Source: Planctomycetota bacterium (GTDB lineage Bacteria; Planctomycetota; Planctomycetia; Planctomycetales; Planctomycetaceae). From it: a stretch of 64,000 bases of DNA. The notes beneath the pieces are model-generated. The model did not search any database. It worked only from the letters and a program-made list of their open reading frames with translations, and had not been told where the DNA came from. Shown here one piece after another: positions 55,957 through 64,000 of the stretch; the first letter of the stretch is position 1, and the number at the start of each line of letters is the position of its first letter. The position numbers and the translations under genes are program-made. The stretch covers positions 62,001 through 126,000 of the forward strand of contig JACTNB010000033.1 in the NCBI GenBank assembly GCA_014584345.1, written 5' to 3'.

Positions 55957-56496
55957 ATGAGCAAGAATTATCGCGCGGATGTCGACGCAGCCCTGGCCGA
56001 TGTCGATTTAGAAAAGAATACCTACCAGATTGAGTTCGATACGACACTGGGAAAGATACTGCTCGACCTGTGGCCGGATGTCGCGCCGGGACATTGCCGC
56101 AACATCATCGGCTTGACGAAAATCGGGTATTACAACGGCATCATCGCCCACCGGATCATCAGCGGTTTCGTGGTACAAATTGGCTGCCCCATGGGAACGG
56201 GGACCGGTGGTCCGGGTTATACCATTAAGGCCGAATTCAACGACAGACTCCACGAACCCGGGGTGCTTTCGATGGCACGCACTAACGATCCTGACTCGGG
56301 GGGGTCGCAATTTTTCATTTGCCTGGGACGCATTCCCCATCTGGACCGCCAGTACACGGTGTTTGGAAAAACGGCCGATCAGGCCTCGCTGGATATCGTG
56401 CTGGAAATGGGGAAAGCCAAGACAAATTCCCAGGACAAGCCGCTTCAGGATATTAAGATCAACTCCTCCCGCGTTATTGTGACTCCCAAGGCGTGA
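55957..56496 (+). CDS. cyclophilin-type peptidyl-prolyl isomerase
   Basis: The ATG at 55957 follows GGAAAGAAACGGAATA; the upstream open frame is not protein-like. The 179-residue cytosolic cyclophilin accelerates proline cis-trans changes. Residues: KILLDLWPDVAPGHCRNIIGL, YYNGIIAHRIISGFVVQIGCP with the catalytic-site Arg, and FNDRLHEPGVLSMARTNDPDSGGSQFFI-like core (SGGSQFFICLG), then a YTVFGKT end. Compared with eukaryotic cyclophilins the C-terminal loop is long. It has a strong terminator. Confidence 0.94.
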   Translation: MSKNYRADVDAALADVDLEKNTYQIEFDTTLGKILLDLWPDVAPGHCRNIIGLTKIGYYNGIIAHRIISGFVVQIGCPMGTGTGGPGYTIKAEFNDRLHEPGVLSMARTNDPDSGGSQFFICLGRIPHLDRQYTVFGKTADQASLDIVLEMGKAKTNSQDKPLQDIKINSSRVIVTPKA

Positions 56497-56545
56497 ACGT
56501 GCGGGAGCCTCGGTTCCGCGGAAACGGCGCCAACCCGAAGGCTCC

Positions 56546-56565
56546 CCCCGCGCGACGGGGTTTTT
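56546..56565 (+). terminator. intrinsic terminator of the cyclophilin gene
   Basis: CCCCG (56546-56550) pairs with CGGGG (56556-56560) around CGCGA, followed by TTTTT. A larger pair, GGGAGCC/GGCTCCC, encloses the region just upstream. It lies about 50 bases after the stop codon. Confidence 0.85.
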
Positions 56566-56696
56566 CCGCTAGAAAACCGCTGGAGTTGGCAGGGGGGCTT
56601 TTGTGAACTAGGATATCCTTGCAGTTTGCGGAGTATGCGCAAGCTGCAAGGAACCGTTCGTTCCAAGCGAATCTCCGATAACTTCGAGGTTTCCCG

Positions 56697-59600
56697 ATGC
56701 CCCCACGCTATGTTTCCTGGTTGTTGATGGTTCTGGTCTTGCCCGCGGTCAGTTTGATCGGTGGGCAAACACAGTCTCCTCCCGCAACTGCCCAAACTGC
56801 CGTATCGCCCGACTTGAGTTGGATGCCCAAGGCGGAAACTGGGGCACTCCGCTTTCTCGCCGACCACCCGCAAGCCGATGGCCGCGGCGTGGTGGTCGCG
56901 ATTTTCGATACCGGGGTCGACCCTGGCGCGATCGGCTTGCAAACGACGCCGGATGGACGCCCGAAGGTTATCGATCTGATTGACGGGACGGGGAGCGGCG
57001 ATGTCGACATGCAGCGGGTCGTGAAAGCCCAGGATCACAAGATTCAGGGTTTATCGGGTCGCGAATTGACGCTGGGGCAGGATTGGCAAAACCCCACTCA
57101 GGAATATCGAGTTGGTCTGAAGAGTGGTTACGAATTATTTCCAAGTGAGTTGGTTTCCGAGATTCAGTCCGAGCGGGAAAAGGCGTTTCGCAAGGAACAG
57201 GCGGAACATCGTGCCCGCCTGCAGCGCGAACTGCAGGAATGGAACCGCGCGCACCCTAAACCCGACGAGACCCAGGAGGTGGAGCAAAAGGAACTTCAGG
57301 CGCGTCTCGACCTGTTGGATGAATTGCTCAAGGACTACAGCGATCCCGGTCCGGTCTACGACTGCGTGGTCTTTCACGACGGCACGCACTTTCGAGCAAT
57401 CATCGATACCGATCAGGATGGCGATCTGTCGGATGAAAAACTGCTGACGAATTTCCGCGTGGAGCGTCAGTACGGCACCTTTCCCGATCCGATCAATCTG
57501 AATTTCGGCGTCAACGTGTACCAGTCGGGCGAGGTGCTGTCGATTGTGGCGGACACCGGAGCGCACGGAACTCATGTGGCGGGGATTGTGGCCGCGTATT
57601 TTCCGGATCAACCGGAGTGGAATGGTGTCGCACCGGGGGCGCAGATTGTTTCCGTGAAAATCGGAGACACCCGGTTGGATGGCATGGAGAGCGGCCCGGG
57701 GTTGGTGCGCGGTTTGAAAGCCGTTCTGGAAAACAAGTGCGACCTGATCAATATGAGCTATGGAGAGCCCACCACCACGCCGGGCATTGGCCGCATCGCG
57801 GAACTGTATGCGGAACTCGTGAACGAGCAGGACGTGATCTTTGTATCCAGCGCGGGAAATGCGGGACCTGCCCTGACCAGTGTCGGCGCGCCGGGAGGCA
57901 CCACGTCCGCGCTGATCGGCGTGGGAGCCTACGTTTCCCCGGAAATGATGCGCTCGGAGTATTCCCTGCGTGGCAAACTGCCCGGCTTGCCCTATACCTG
58001 GACCTCCCGCGGGCCGACGGCCGATGGGGATCTGGGCGTGGATATTTTTGCTCCGGGCGGCGCGATCGCACCGGTACCGCTCTGGACGCGGCAGGCCAGT
58101 CAGCAGATGAACGGAACCTCGATGGCGTCTCCGAATGCCTGCGGCAATATCGCGCTGCTGCTTTCCGCGGCAAAGCAACAACAACTGAGTTACACGCCCC
58201 ATTCGGTCCGTAAGGCGATTCAGAATACAGCCCAGGAACTGCCCCATGCCGATGTGTTCGGCGCAGGCCCGGGTTTGATTCAGGTGGACAAGGCGTGGGA
58301 TTACCTGTCCCGAAACGCGGATTCCTATTTCGAGAAATTGTCCTACGAAGTGCGCGTGCCGAATCTCGGGAACGGACGTGGCATTTATTTGCGGGAACGT
58401 CATCAAACGGTAAGTCCGACCAACTTTCGGGTGCAAGTGAATGCGAGTTTGAAGGAGCACGCCTCGATTCAGGAACGCCTGGATGTTTCCGTTGCGTTGA
58501 ATCTGAAGGCCACCGCCGACTGGGTGATCACGGGAGACCTGCTGCATTTGACTCATGGAGGCAACCGCTTCGATGTGGAAGTTAATCCTGGCCAACTGGA
58601 GCCGGGGGTTCATTACGCGGAAGTGCTGGCCACGGATCGCTCCCGGCCCGATGCCGGTCCGCTGTTCCGGGTCCCCATTACGGTCGTTATTCCCCTGAAT
58701 GACGTGGAAGGCTTTGACCCTCTCAACAGCCTGCGGAGACGTGGGACATTCGAGCCGGGCATTGTACAGCGGCTGTTCGTGCAACCTCCCGCGGGAGCCG
58801 CGTGGTGCGAGATGAAAATGAACCTGGTCGATACCAGCGACGTGAAGTTCTTCCGGTTGCATACGCTGCAACTGGTGGACGGGACTCGATTCAGTTTTGC
58901 GGAATCCGATATGTATTACCCCCTGACACCGGGTGTCGAGACCGTGCATTCCTTCCCGATTGTCCCGGGGCGAATGCTGGAGATCGACCTGGCGCAATAC
59001 TGGTCGATCCTGGGGGACAGTCAGCTTGAGTATGAGATCAAATTTCATGGCTGTCGTCCCGACGATGTCCAGATAACGCTGGCGACGGGGGAAGGGACCA
59101 AACGGGTCACGCTGTTGAACGAGTTGGCTGCCGAACCGATTTCCCCCAAGGGGGCCTTGAACACCTGGCGCCGCACGCTCTCCCCCAAGAAATCGAACGT
59201 GAGCGCGCTGGGGCAGGACCGCGACGAATTGCCCAATGGTTCCTCGGTGTATGAATTAACGCTGGACTACGAAATGAAACTGGAGTCCGACGGAGATGTC
59301 ACCTTGCGCTGGCTCCCTCTGGAGAACCTGCTGTACGACGCTCCGATTGGTCCGTTTATCTATCACATCCACGACAAGAACGGTCGCCGCGTAACCACGA
59401 ACGATATGTTTCCGGATTCGATTTCGCTGGAGCCGGGGACGTATCAGGTGCGTTTGGCGATGCATCACCATATGCCGGATGTGTTGAAGCGATTTGAAAA
59501 GCTGCCTTTAACGGTCGATCAGGAATTGAAAGCGCCGATCCCGTTGAAGTTCTGGAATTCTCCCGCCGATGCGGCATCCAATCGTTCCGGGCGAGTCGGA

Positions 59601-60500
59601 GGATTGCTGAAAACCGGGGGGGCGACCACATTCTACGTGGGGGAACCTGCCGTCGGGAGTTTGCCTAAAACGCTGATTCCGGGGGATCGTTTGCTGGGAA
59701 CGCTTACCTATTCGGAAAACGAAACGGCGGATACGCTCTTCACCGTGGAATACGTGTTTGCCGCCAGCAAAACCGTGACTGGGGAGACTGCTGCCAGCGC
59801 CGAACCCCTTCCACTTGATAAACAGCTTCGTGAACTGAAACTGAAACATCTGAAAACACTGGATCCCCTGGGGGACGACTTTGCTAAGCTCTTCGAGGAA
59901 TTGCGGGCCGCCGATGCGACGGACCGCGAACCCTTGATCACCCGGCTGCATCTACTCGACAGCGACAAGGATCGTAAAACCCGATTGTCTCGGATTATAG
60001 AAGCCGGGCGGGAACTGATTGCCAGTTACGATCAAGATCAACTGGCAGCAAAGCTGGGGAAACGGGCTCCCGCCACGGACGAAGAGGCCACCAAGGCACG
60101 GGAGCAGGCGGAAGCCGAACAGAAAGAACTGATAGACGCCCTGTATCGCGTGGCCCGGGCCATCGGTTACCGCGAGTTGCCGGATGTTGTCGCCAACGAA
60201 CCGATTGCCGATCAGGCCGATCAGGATCGGCAATTCAAGGAAGCGGTAGCCGCCCTGGAAACCTGGGTCGATCTGGATGAAGCCCCGTATTCGCTGCTGA
60301 AAATTCGGCAATTGCGGCGTGAAAAGCACCCAGCCCAGGCGATTCAGGCTCTCAACAAACTTCTGAATGACGAGGCCCCCTTGATGCACTTCAAGAAACG
60401 CCGCGATCTGTTCACCGAATTGAATTGGCCCGCCTGGGCAGACTGGCAACAACAGCAGATGCTGCTCAAGTTTCCTCGGGAACTCCCTCCCTACAAGTAA
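56697..60500 (+). CDS. tripeptidyl-peptidase II-like subtilisin (S8) protease, exported
   Basis: This 1267-residue protein resembles tripeptidyl-peptidase II. A signal-like helix (about 5-22) leads into the S8 domain with D71 in AIFDTGVDPGA, H290 in GAHGTHVAGIV and S475 in NGTSMASPNACG. The insert of about 200 residues between Asp and His is typical of TPPII. The rest (about 520-1030) is beta-rich as in the TPPII middle region, and the C-terminal 200 residues are helical (KQLRELKLKHLKTLD, QAIQALNKLLND). TPPII removes tripeptides from N-termini. An export signal is unusual, as the eukaryotic enzyme is cytosolic. A 637-codon antisense frame over it is a shadow. Confidence 0.92.
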   Translation: MPPRYVSWLLMVLVLPAVSLIGGQTQSPPATAQTAVSPDLSWMPKAETGALRFLADHPQADGRGVVVAIFDTGVDPGAIGLQTTPDGRPKVIDLIDGTGSGDVDMQRVVKAQDHKIQGLSGRELTLGQDWQNPTQEYRVGLKSGYELFPSELVSEIQSEREKAFRKEQAEHRARLQRELQEWNRAHPKPDETQEVEQKELQARLDLLDELLKDYSDPGPVYDCVVFHDGTHFRAIIDTDQDGDLSDEKLLTNFRVERQYGTFPDPINLNFGVNVYQSGEVLSIVADTGAHGTHVAGIVAAYFPDQPEWNGVAPGAQIVSVKIGDTRLDGMESGPGLVRGLKAVLENKCDLINMSYGEPTTTPGIGRIAELYAELVNEQDVIFVSSAGNAGPALTSVGAPGGTTSALIGVGAYVSPEMMRSEYSLRGKLPGLPYTWTSRGPTADGDLGVDIFAPGGAIAPVPLWTRQASQQMNGTSMASPNACGNIALLLSAAKQQQLSYTPHSVRKAIQNTAQELPHADVFGAGPGLIQVDKAWDYLSRNADSYFEKLSYEVRVPNLGNGRGIYLRERHQTVSPTNFRVQVNASLKEHASIQERLDVSVALNLKATADWVITGDLLHLTHGGNRFDVEVNPGQLEPGVHYAEVLATDRSRPDAGPLFRVPITVVIPLNDVEGFDPLNSLRRRGTFEPGIVQRLFVQPPAGAAWCEMKMNLVDTSDVKFFRLHTLQLVDGTRFSFAESDMYYPLTPGVETVHSFPIVPGRMLEIDLAQYWSILGDSQLEYEIKFHGCRPDDVQITLATGEGTKRVTLLNELAAEPISPKGALNTWRRTLSPKKSNVSALGQDRDELPNGSSVYELTLDYEMKLESDGDVTLRWLPLENLLYDAPIGPFIYHIHDKNGRRVTTNDMFPDSISLEPGTYQVRLAMHHHMPDVLKRFEKLPLTVDQELKAPIPLKFWNSPADAASNRSGRVGGLLKTGGATTFYVGEPAVGSLPKTLIPGDRLLGTLTYSENETADTLFTVEYVFAASKTVTGETAASAEPLPLDKQLRELKLKHLKTLDPLGDDFAKLFEELRAADATDREPLITRLHLLDSDKDRKTRLSRIIEAGRELIASYDQDQLAAKLGKRAPATDEEATKAREQAEAEQKELIDALYRVARAIGYRELPDVVANEPIADQADQDRQFKEAVAALETWVDLDEAPYSLLKIRQLRREKHPAQAIQALNKLLNDEAPLMHFKKRRDLFTELNWPAWADWQQQQMLLKFPRELPPYK

Positions 60501-60900
60501 ACGGATCCGTGCTTTCCTTGGGGAAACGGTTCCGGACATGCTCTTCGCGCCACGGCCGGCAGGTGACACCTTACCGGCCGTGCGGCGTTATGGCCCGCAG
60601 CTTCGGCCTGGATTCCCGGGCAGGAAGTGGTCAGCAGTCACCTTGCGTCGATTTGTCCTCCCGCTCCGGGCTTAGCCATGGCCCGCTCCCTGGAATTCCA
60701 GGCGATTCTCCGGCAAATCGGGCGAAAATATTATCTTCCAGTCAATTCCAATGAACAGTTAATAAGATATTGATATTTGGAAAGCGATCGGTCAAACTAC
60801 TCTGTACACAGACCTGAAGTATTGAACGCTACGGCGTTCCCTCCCTCGCGCAGGCCATGTACCTGTCCAGCCTTGTTGATCGCGGAATGTGGAGTCTTCC
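60501..60900. other. intergenic region, promoter of the LamG-DUF1549 gene
   Basis: No gene is seen in 400 bases. A strong hairpin near the start is listed separately. An AT-rich stretch around 60728-60780 probably holds the promoter of the next gene, but I cannot fix the elements. Confidence 0.5.
60551..60582 (+). terminator. hairpin after the TPPII-like gene
   Basis: CACGGCCGG (60551-60559) pairs with CCGGCCGTG (60574-60582), and AGGT/ACCT pairs inside around GAC. It lies 50 bases after the stop codon. There is no U-tract, so termination strength is uncertain. Confidence 0.55.
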
Positions 60901-63900
60901 ATGCCCAATGCCAGATTGATGGTCCGTTTCCTGCTTGTGGTTCTCTGCTGTGCCTTGCCGCTGCCGGGCGGTGGGGGACAGGTGTCAGGCCAGGAACTGA
61001 CTTACCAGCAACGCGTTCAGGCTGATGCCCCCGTGTTGTATTTGTCCTTCGATGAAAAGCCGGGAGACTCCATTCGAGCCGACGGTTCCTCTGCCGAAGT
61101 GACCATCGAAAATGTTGGAGATGTGACGCGGGCCAAACCGGGGCCGCGTCCCTCGGAGTACCCCGCCTTTGCCGCAGATAACCAGGCCGTCGAATTCAAT
61201 GCGGGAAAGCAGCGTCTGGTCGTGCGTACTCCGGCGGAGAATCGGGAATTGCAGTTTCGTCAAGGGGACGCAATCACCATCGAGGCCTGGGTTAAACCGG
61301 CTGCTAATCTCAGTTCAGCCTTTCCCTATATCGTGGGCAAGGGGCGGACGCACAATCCGGGCTTCAATCCGCACAATCAGAATTACGCGTTGCGCCTGGC
61401 AGGAGGCAAAGGGAGCGCGCCGCTCAGTTTTTATTTCGTGGACGAAGATATCGTGAAGGGGGGTTCCAGCGAAACGAATGGGCATCGCTGGACCAGCCAG
61501 GCGGGTGTCCCCCTTGATGGGGACTGGCATCATGTAGTGCTGGTTTACGAATTCGGCAAGCCGGAATCGATTCGCGCCTACATCAATGGCAAAGTGACCG
61601 CCGGGAAGTGGGACCTTGCGGGGGCAACCACCAAGGGGCCGATCGTCGATAGCGATGAACTCTGGGTTGGTTCTTCAATGAATGGTCACAACACGTATCA
61701 GGGGGGACTCGACGAGGTGGCGATTTACCGCCAGGCCCTCTCGGCGGAAACCATTGCAGCGAGATACCGTCGCCACGCGGTCGATTATCTGCAACAACTG
61801 GTGGAGGCGGCCGCCCAGACCCAACCCGAACAGGTGGAAGTCGAAGTGCATGAAGGAATTTCGAGTTCGCGCGACTGGAAGTTCCGCCCCACGCAACAAC
61901 AGTTCGTGTATCGGACCGACGCCTTTGCCTTGACGGACTTGCCCCACAAATACAATTCGCGAGGGATTATCGACGATCGCGAAGGGCCCCTCCTGGTGCA
62001 CGTCCAGGCAAAGGTGGCGTTTCCCCCGGGCGAGCAGGAACTGATTCTGCGCTCGTTGAACGCCGTCCGATTATACATCGACGGCACTCTGGTTGGCGAA
62101 AATCCCTTCATGAATTTGAACAGCAGCGCCCATGGGACGATGCATCCCCTGAAACCGCCGCTGCACGGGGAGTTGTCGCTCCCCGCCGCCCATCAGGAAC
62201 TGCGTATCCGCCTGCAAGCGGATGGCAAACCACATCACATTTCCCTGCTCGCCATTGCGGGACATAAGAGCCTGCCCGCCACCGTGGGAGAATTGACCCT
62301 GGCGGTTCGCAGGCCCACGGAAAACCTGGGGCATCTGGTGGGGCCGGCGCTTAAGTGGGAATTCACCGACGAAGGCTGGCTCGCCTTTCAGGAGAAGGAA
62401 CGCCAACATCTCCTGGAATGGAACTCGGTTCAGCGCGCGCTGGCTAGTCGGGCGGAACAGGAATACTGGCGAAATCGGCACGAACAAATGCGGACGGAGC
62501 TGGCCACCAGACCCGCGGTGGAAGTTCCCGCGGGAGATCAGGCAACAGGAGATCATCCCATTGACCGCTTTATCGCGGCAGGATTGTCCGCGCATCCCGA
62601 AGTGAAAATGTCGGCCATGATCGACGACACCACGTTCCTGCGCCGCGCCACGCTGGATCTGATTGGAACGAATCCTTCGCTGGAACAATTGGAAGCGTAT
62701 TACGCGGATCCCGCGGAACACCGTCGCCAATACCTGGTAGAGCGATTGCTGGACCATCCCGACTGGGCCGATCACTGGGTGGCCTACTGGCAGGACGTCC
62801 TGGCCGAGAATCCCGGTCTGACAAAGCCGATGCTCAACAATAGTGGCCCCTTCCGCTGGTATCTGCACGAGGCCTTGCGGGATAATCGCTCATTCGATCG
62901 CATCGTGACGGAATTGATTCTGATGGAAGGGAGCCGCCACCAGGGAGGCACGGCCGGGTTTTCGATCGCCTCCAATAACGATGTTCCCATGGCGGCCAAG
63001 GCCCACGTTCTCGGAACGGCCTTCCTGGGCGTGGAAATGAAGTGCGCCCGCTGCCACGACGCCCCGTATCACGAATTGCAACAGCGCGATCTGTTCGAAG
63101 TGGCGGCCATGCTGGATCGCAAGGCCGTCGCCGTTCCCAAGACAAGCAGCATTCCCCTGTCGCCGGAACAATTGGCTTCGATGTCCGTCAAGGTCACACT
63201 GAAGCCCGGGGAAAAAATCGAACCACGCTGGCCATTCCAGAGCCTGATCGAGGCGGACGCTCTGGCGGACTCCGCATTGATTCGGAATGCAGGCAACAGC
63301 CGGGAGGTTCTCGCGGCTCTGGTGACTTCGCATCACAATCGGCGATTCGCGGAGGTCGTGGTCAACCGGGTCTGGAAACGCCTGCTCGGCAGGGGACTTG
63401 TCGAACCGGCGGACGACTGGGAAACGGGCTCGTCCTCCCATCCCGAACTGCTGGCCTGGCTGACCGAGGAATTCCTGCGATCCGGATACGACCTGAAATC
63501 CCTGACCCGTCTGATTATGAGTTCCCGGTTATACCAGCGGAACAGTCTTTCCGGAGATGCACAAGGACGGGAATTGTTTGCCGGACCGTCCCGGCGACGA
63601 TTGACGGCCGAGCAAATCGTGGACACGGTGTTTCAGGCCGTGGGCAAGGAACTTCCCGTCGAGCGTTTGACGTACAATTCCGATGGGCGACAGGGAGCCA
63701 CGACGTTTATCGACTTTGGCCGTCCCCGCAAAGCATGGGAGATGGTGGCCATCAGTAACGAGCGGGAACGCCCCTCGATGAATCTCCCGGTAGCCCAGAG
63801 TATTGCCGACCTGATGGCCGCGTATGGGTGGCGCAGCGAGCGGCAGGATCCGCTCACGGATCGGGAATCGACCGCCACTCCACTGCAGCCGTTGGCTCTG

Positions 63901-64000
63901 GCGAATGGGGCCGCCCTGAACCGGGCCACCGATATTTCCGAACACTCCGCCATGGTGGAATTGTGCGTTACGGCCTCCACCCCCGAATCCCTGGTGGACC
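60901..64000 (+). CDS. LamG-DUF1549-DUF1553 protein, cut by the window end
   Basis: The frame is open from the ATG at 60901 (GGAGTC upstream) to the window end with no stop, so at least 1033 residues. A signal peptide ends near GQVSG. A LamG-like jelly-roll spans about 35-290 (ADAPVLYLSFDEKPG; AITIEAWVKPAA; GDWHHVVLVYEFG; QGGLDEVAIYRQALSAE). A second beta region at about 315-430 resembles a PA14-type sandwich. DUF1549 follows from about 545 (DTTFLRRATLDLIGTNPSLE) with a haem-type CARCH motif near residue 717. DUF1553 begins near 815 (FAEVVVNRVWKRLLGRGLVEPADDW) and continues past the end. It is a planctomycete surface cytochrome-like protein. Confidence 0.9.
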   Translation, partial: MPNARLMVRFLLVVLCCALPLPGGGGQVSGQELTYQQRVQADAPVLYLSFDEKPGDSIRADGSSAEVTIENVGDVTRAKPGPRPSEYPAFAADNQAVEFNAGKQRLVVRTPAENRELQFRQGDAITIEAWVKPAANLSSAFPYIVGKGRTHNPGFNPHNQNYALRLAGGKGSAPLSFYFVDEDIVKGGSSETNGHRWTSQAGVPLDGDWHHVVLVYEFGKPESIRAYINGKVTAGKWDLAGATTKGPIVDSDELWVGSSMNGHNTYQGGLDEVAIYRQALSAETIAARYRRHAVDYLQQLVEAAAQTQPEQVEVEVHEGISSSRDWKFRPTQQQFVYRTDAFALTDLPHKYNSRGIIDDREGPLLVHVQAKVAFPPGEQELILRSLNAVRLYIDGTLVGENPFMNLNSSAHGTMHPLKPPLHGELSLPAAHQELRIRLQADGKPHHISLLAIAGHKSLPATVGELTLAVRRPTENLGHLVGPALKWEFTDEGWLAFQEKERQHLLEWNSVQRALASRAEQEYWRNRHEQMRTELATRPAVEVPAGDQATGDHPIDRFIAAGLSAHPEVKMSAMIDDTTFLRRATLDLIGTNPSLEQLEAYYADPAEHRRQYLVERLLDHPDWADHWVAYWQDVLAENPGLTKPMLNNSGPFRWYLHEALRDNRSFDRIVTELILMEGSRHQGGTAGFSIASNNDVPMAAKAHVLGTAFLGVEMKCARCHDAPYHELQQRDLFEVAAMLDRKAVAVPKTSSIPLSPEQLASMSVKVTLKPGEKIEPRWPFQSLIEADALADSALIRNAGNSREVLAALVTSHHNRRFAEVVVNRVWKRLLGRGLVEPADDWETGSSSHPELLAWLTEEFLRSGYDLKSLTRLIMSSRLYQRNSLSGDAQGRELFAGPSRRRLTAEQIVDTVFQAVGKELPVERLTYNSDGRQGATTFIDFGRPRKAWEMVAISNERERPSMNLPVAQSIADLMAAYGWRSERQDPLTDRESTATPLQPLALANGAALNRATDISEHSAMVELCVTASTPESLVD

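Noticed and set aside
57135..59048. A 637-codon minus-strand open frame
   Set aside because: It is antisense to the TPPII-like gene, has low-complexity His/Arg-rich sequence and no family pattern.

Overview
The window reads as a chromosomal segment of a planctomycete (class Planctomycetia; I cannot place the genus). The evidence is the gene content: DUF1501 proteins with Tat-type leaders, DUF1549/DUF1553 cytochrome-like proteins, a pre-peptidase (PPC) domain protein, a cytochrome c-WD40 fusion, a PVC-type propeller/HEAT/cytochrome c protein, two FGly-type sulfatases, LamG proteins, an FHA-kinase and a tripeptidyl-peptidase II-like subtilase. No insertion sequence, phage gene, integrase, CRISPR array or rRNA was seen. 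The segment looks like ordinary, loosely packed core/lineage-specific chromosome with many monocistronic units and several hairpin terminators.

Layout. 1-9382: a surface/respiratory module of DUF1501, PPC protein, BIG2-DUF1549-DUF1553 protein and cytochrome c-WD40-coiled-coil protein, all on +. 9449-12599: glutathione peroxidase with a clear promoter and terminator, then a trypsin-like protease/LamG-like/SirB1 fusion whose 3' end is out of frame. 12849-15615: tRNA-Leu(GAG), an ECF sigma/anti-sigma pair, an FmdB-type zinc ribbon, and an intergenic stretch with hairpin repeats. 15616-24614: two sulfatases, an ABC exporter and the large PVC-type dehydrogenase-like cytochrome. 24798-33121: mostly minus-strand genes (Ldh2/MdlB-type dehydrogenase, a PLC/S1-P1-fold protein fused to DUF4332, tRNA-Gly(CCC), a DEDDh exonuclease, a LamG protein with a propeller inserted in it, a membrane-anchored coiled-coil protein). 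33835-38285: a + strand run of FHA-kinase, KaiC-like ATPase, YeiH-type transporter and a small membrane protein. 38259-45289: minus-strand SEC-C/TPR protein, ribD and DUF1294 (translationally overlapped), a glycosyltransferase and purD. 45848-49735: sigma-54 activator and Maf (overlapped), a second DUF1501 protein and a ribosome hibernation-type protein. 49935-53099: queD, folE and an exported protein. 53652-64000: ZIP transporter with a hairpin-rich leader, APS/PAPS reductase, cyclophilin, TPPII-like protease, and a LamG-DUF1549-DUF1553 protein cut by the window end.

How genes work together. The secreted sulfatases, LamG, DUF1501 and DUF1549/1553 proteins fit the planctomycete habit of sensing and degrading sulfated polysaccharides, but the substrates cannot be read from sequence. 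folE and queD supply the first two steps towards queuosine/7-deazaguanine. ribD and purD are housekeeping genes.

Most notable observations: the LamG jelly-roll interrupted by what looks like a complete seven-bladed propeller (29421-31172); the PLC/S1-P1 nuclease-fold protein fused to a helix-hairpin-helix DUF4332 domain (26037-27623); the frameshift in the protease-SirB1 fusion (near 12424); the GAFTSA variant in the sigma-54 activator (45848-46894); the FHA-kinase/KaiC-like ATPase run; and the hairpin-rich leader of the ZIP gene. I did not find a clearly new defence or mobile system.
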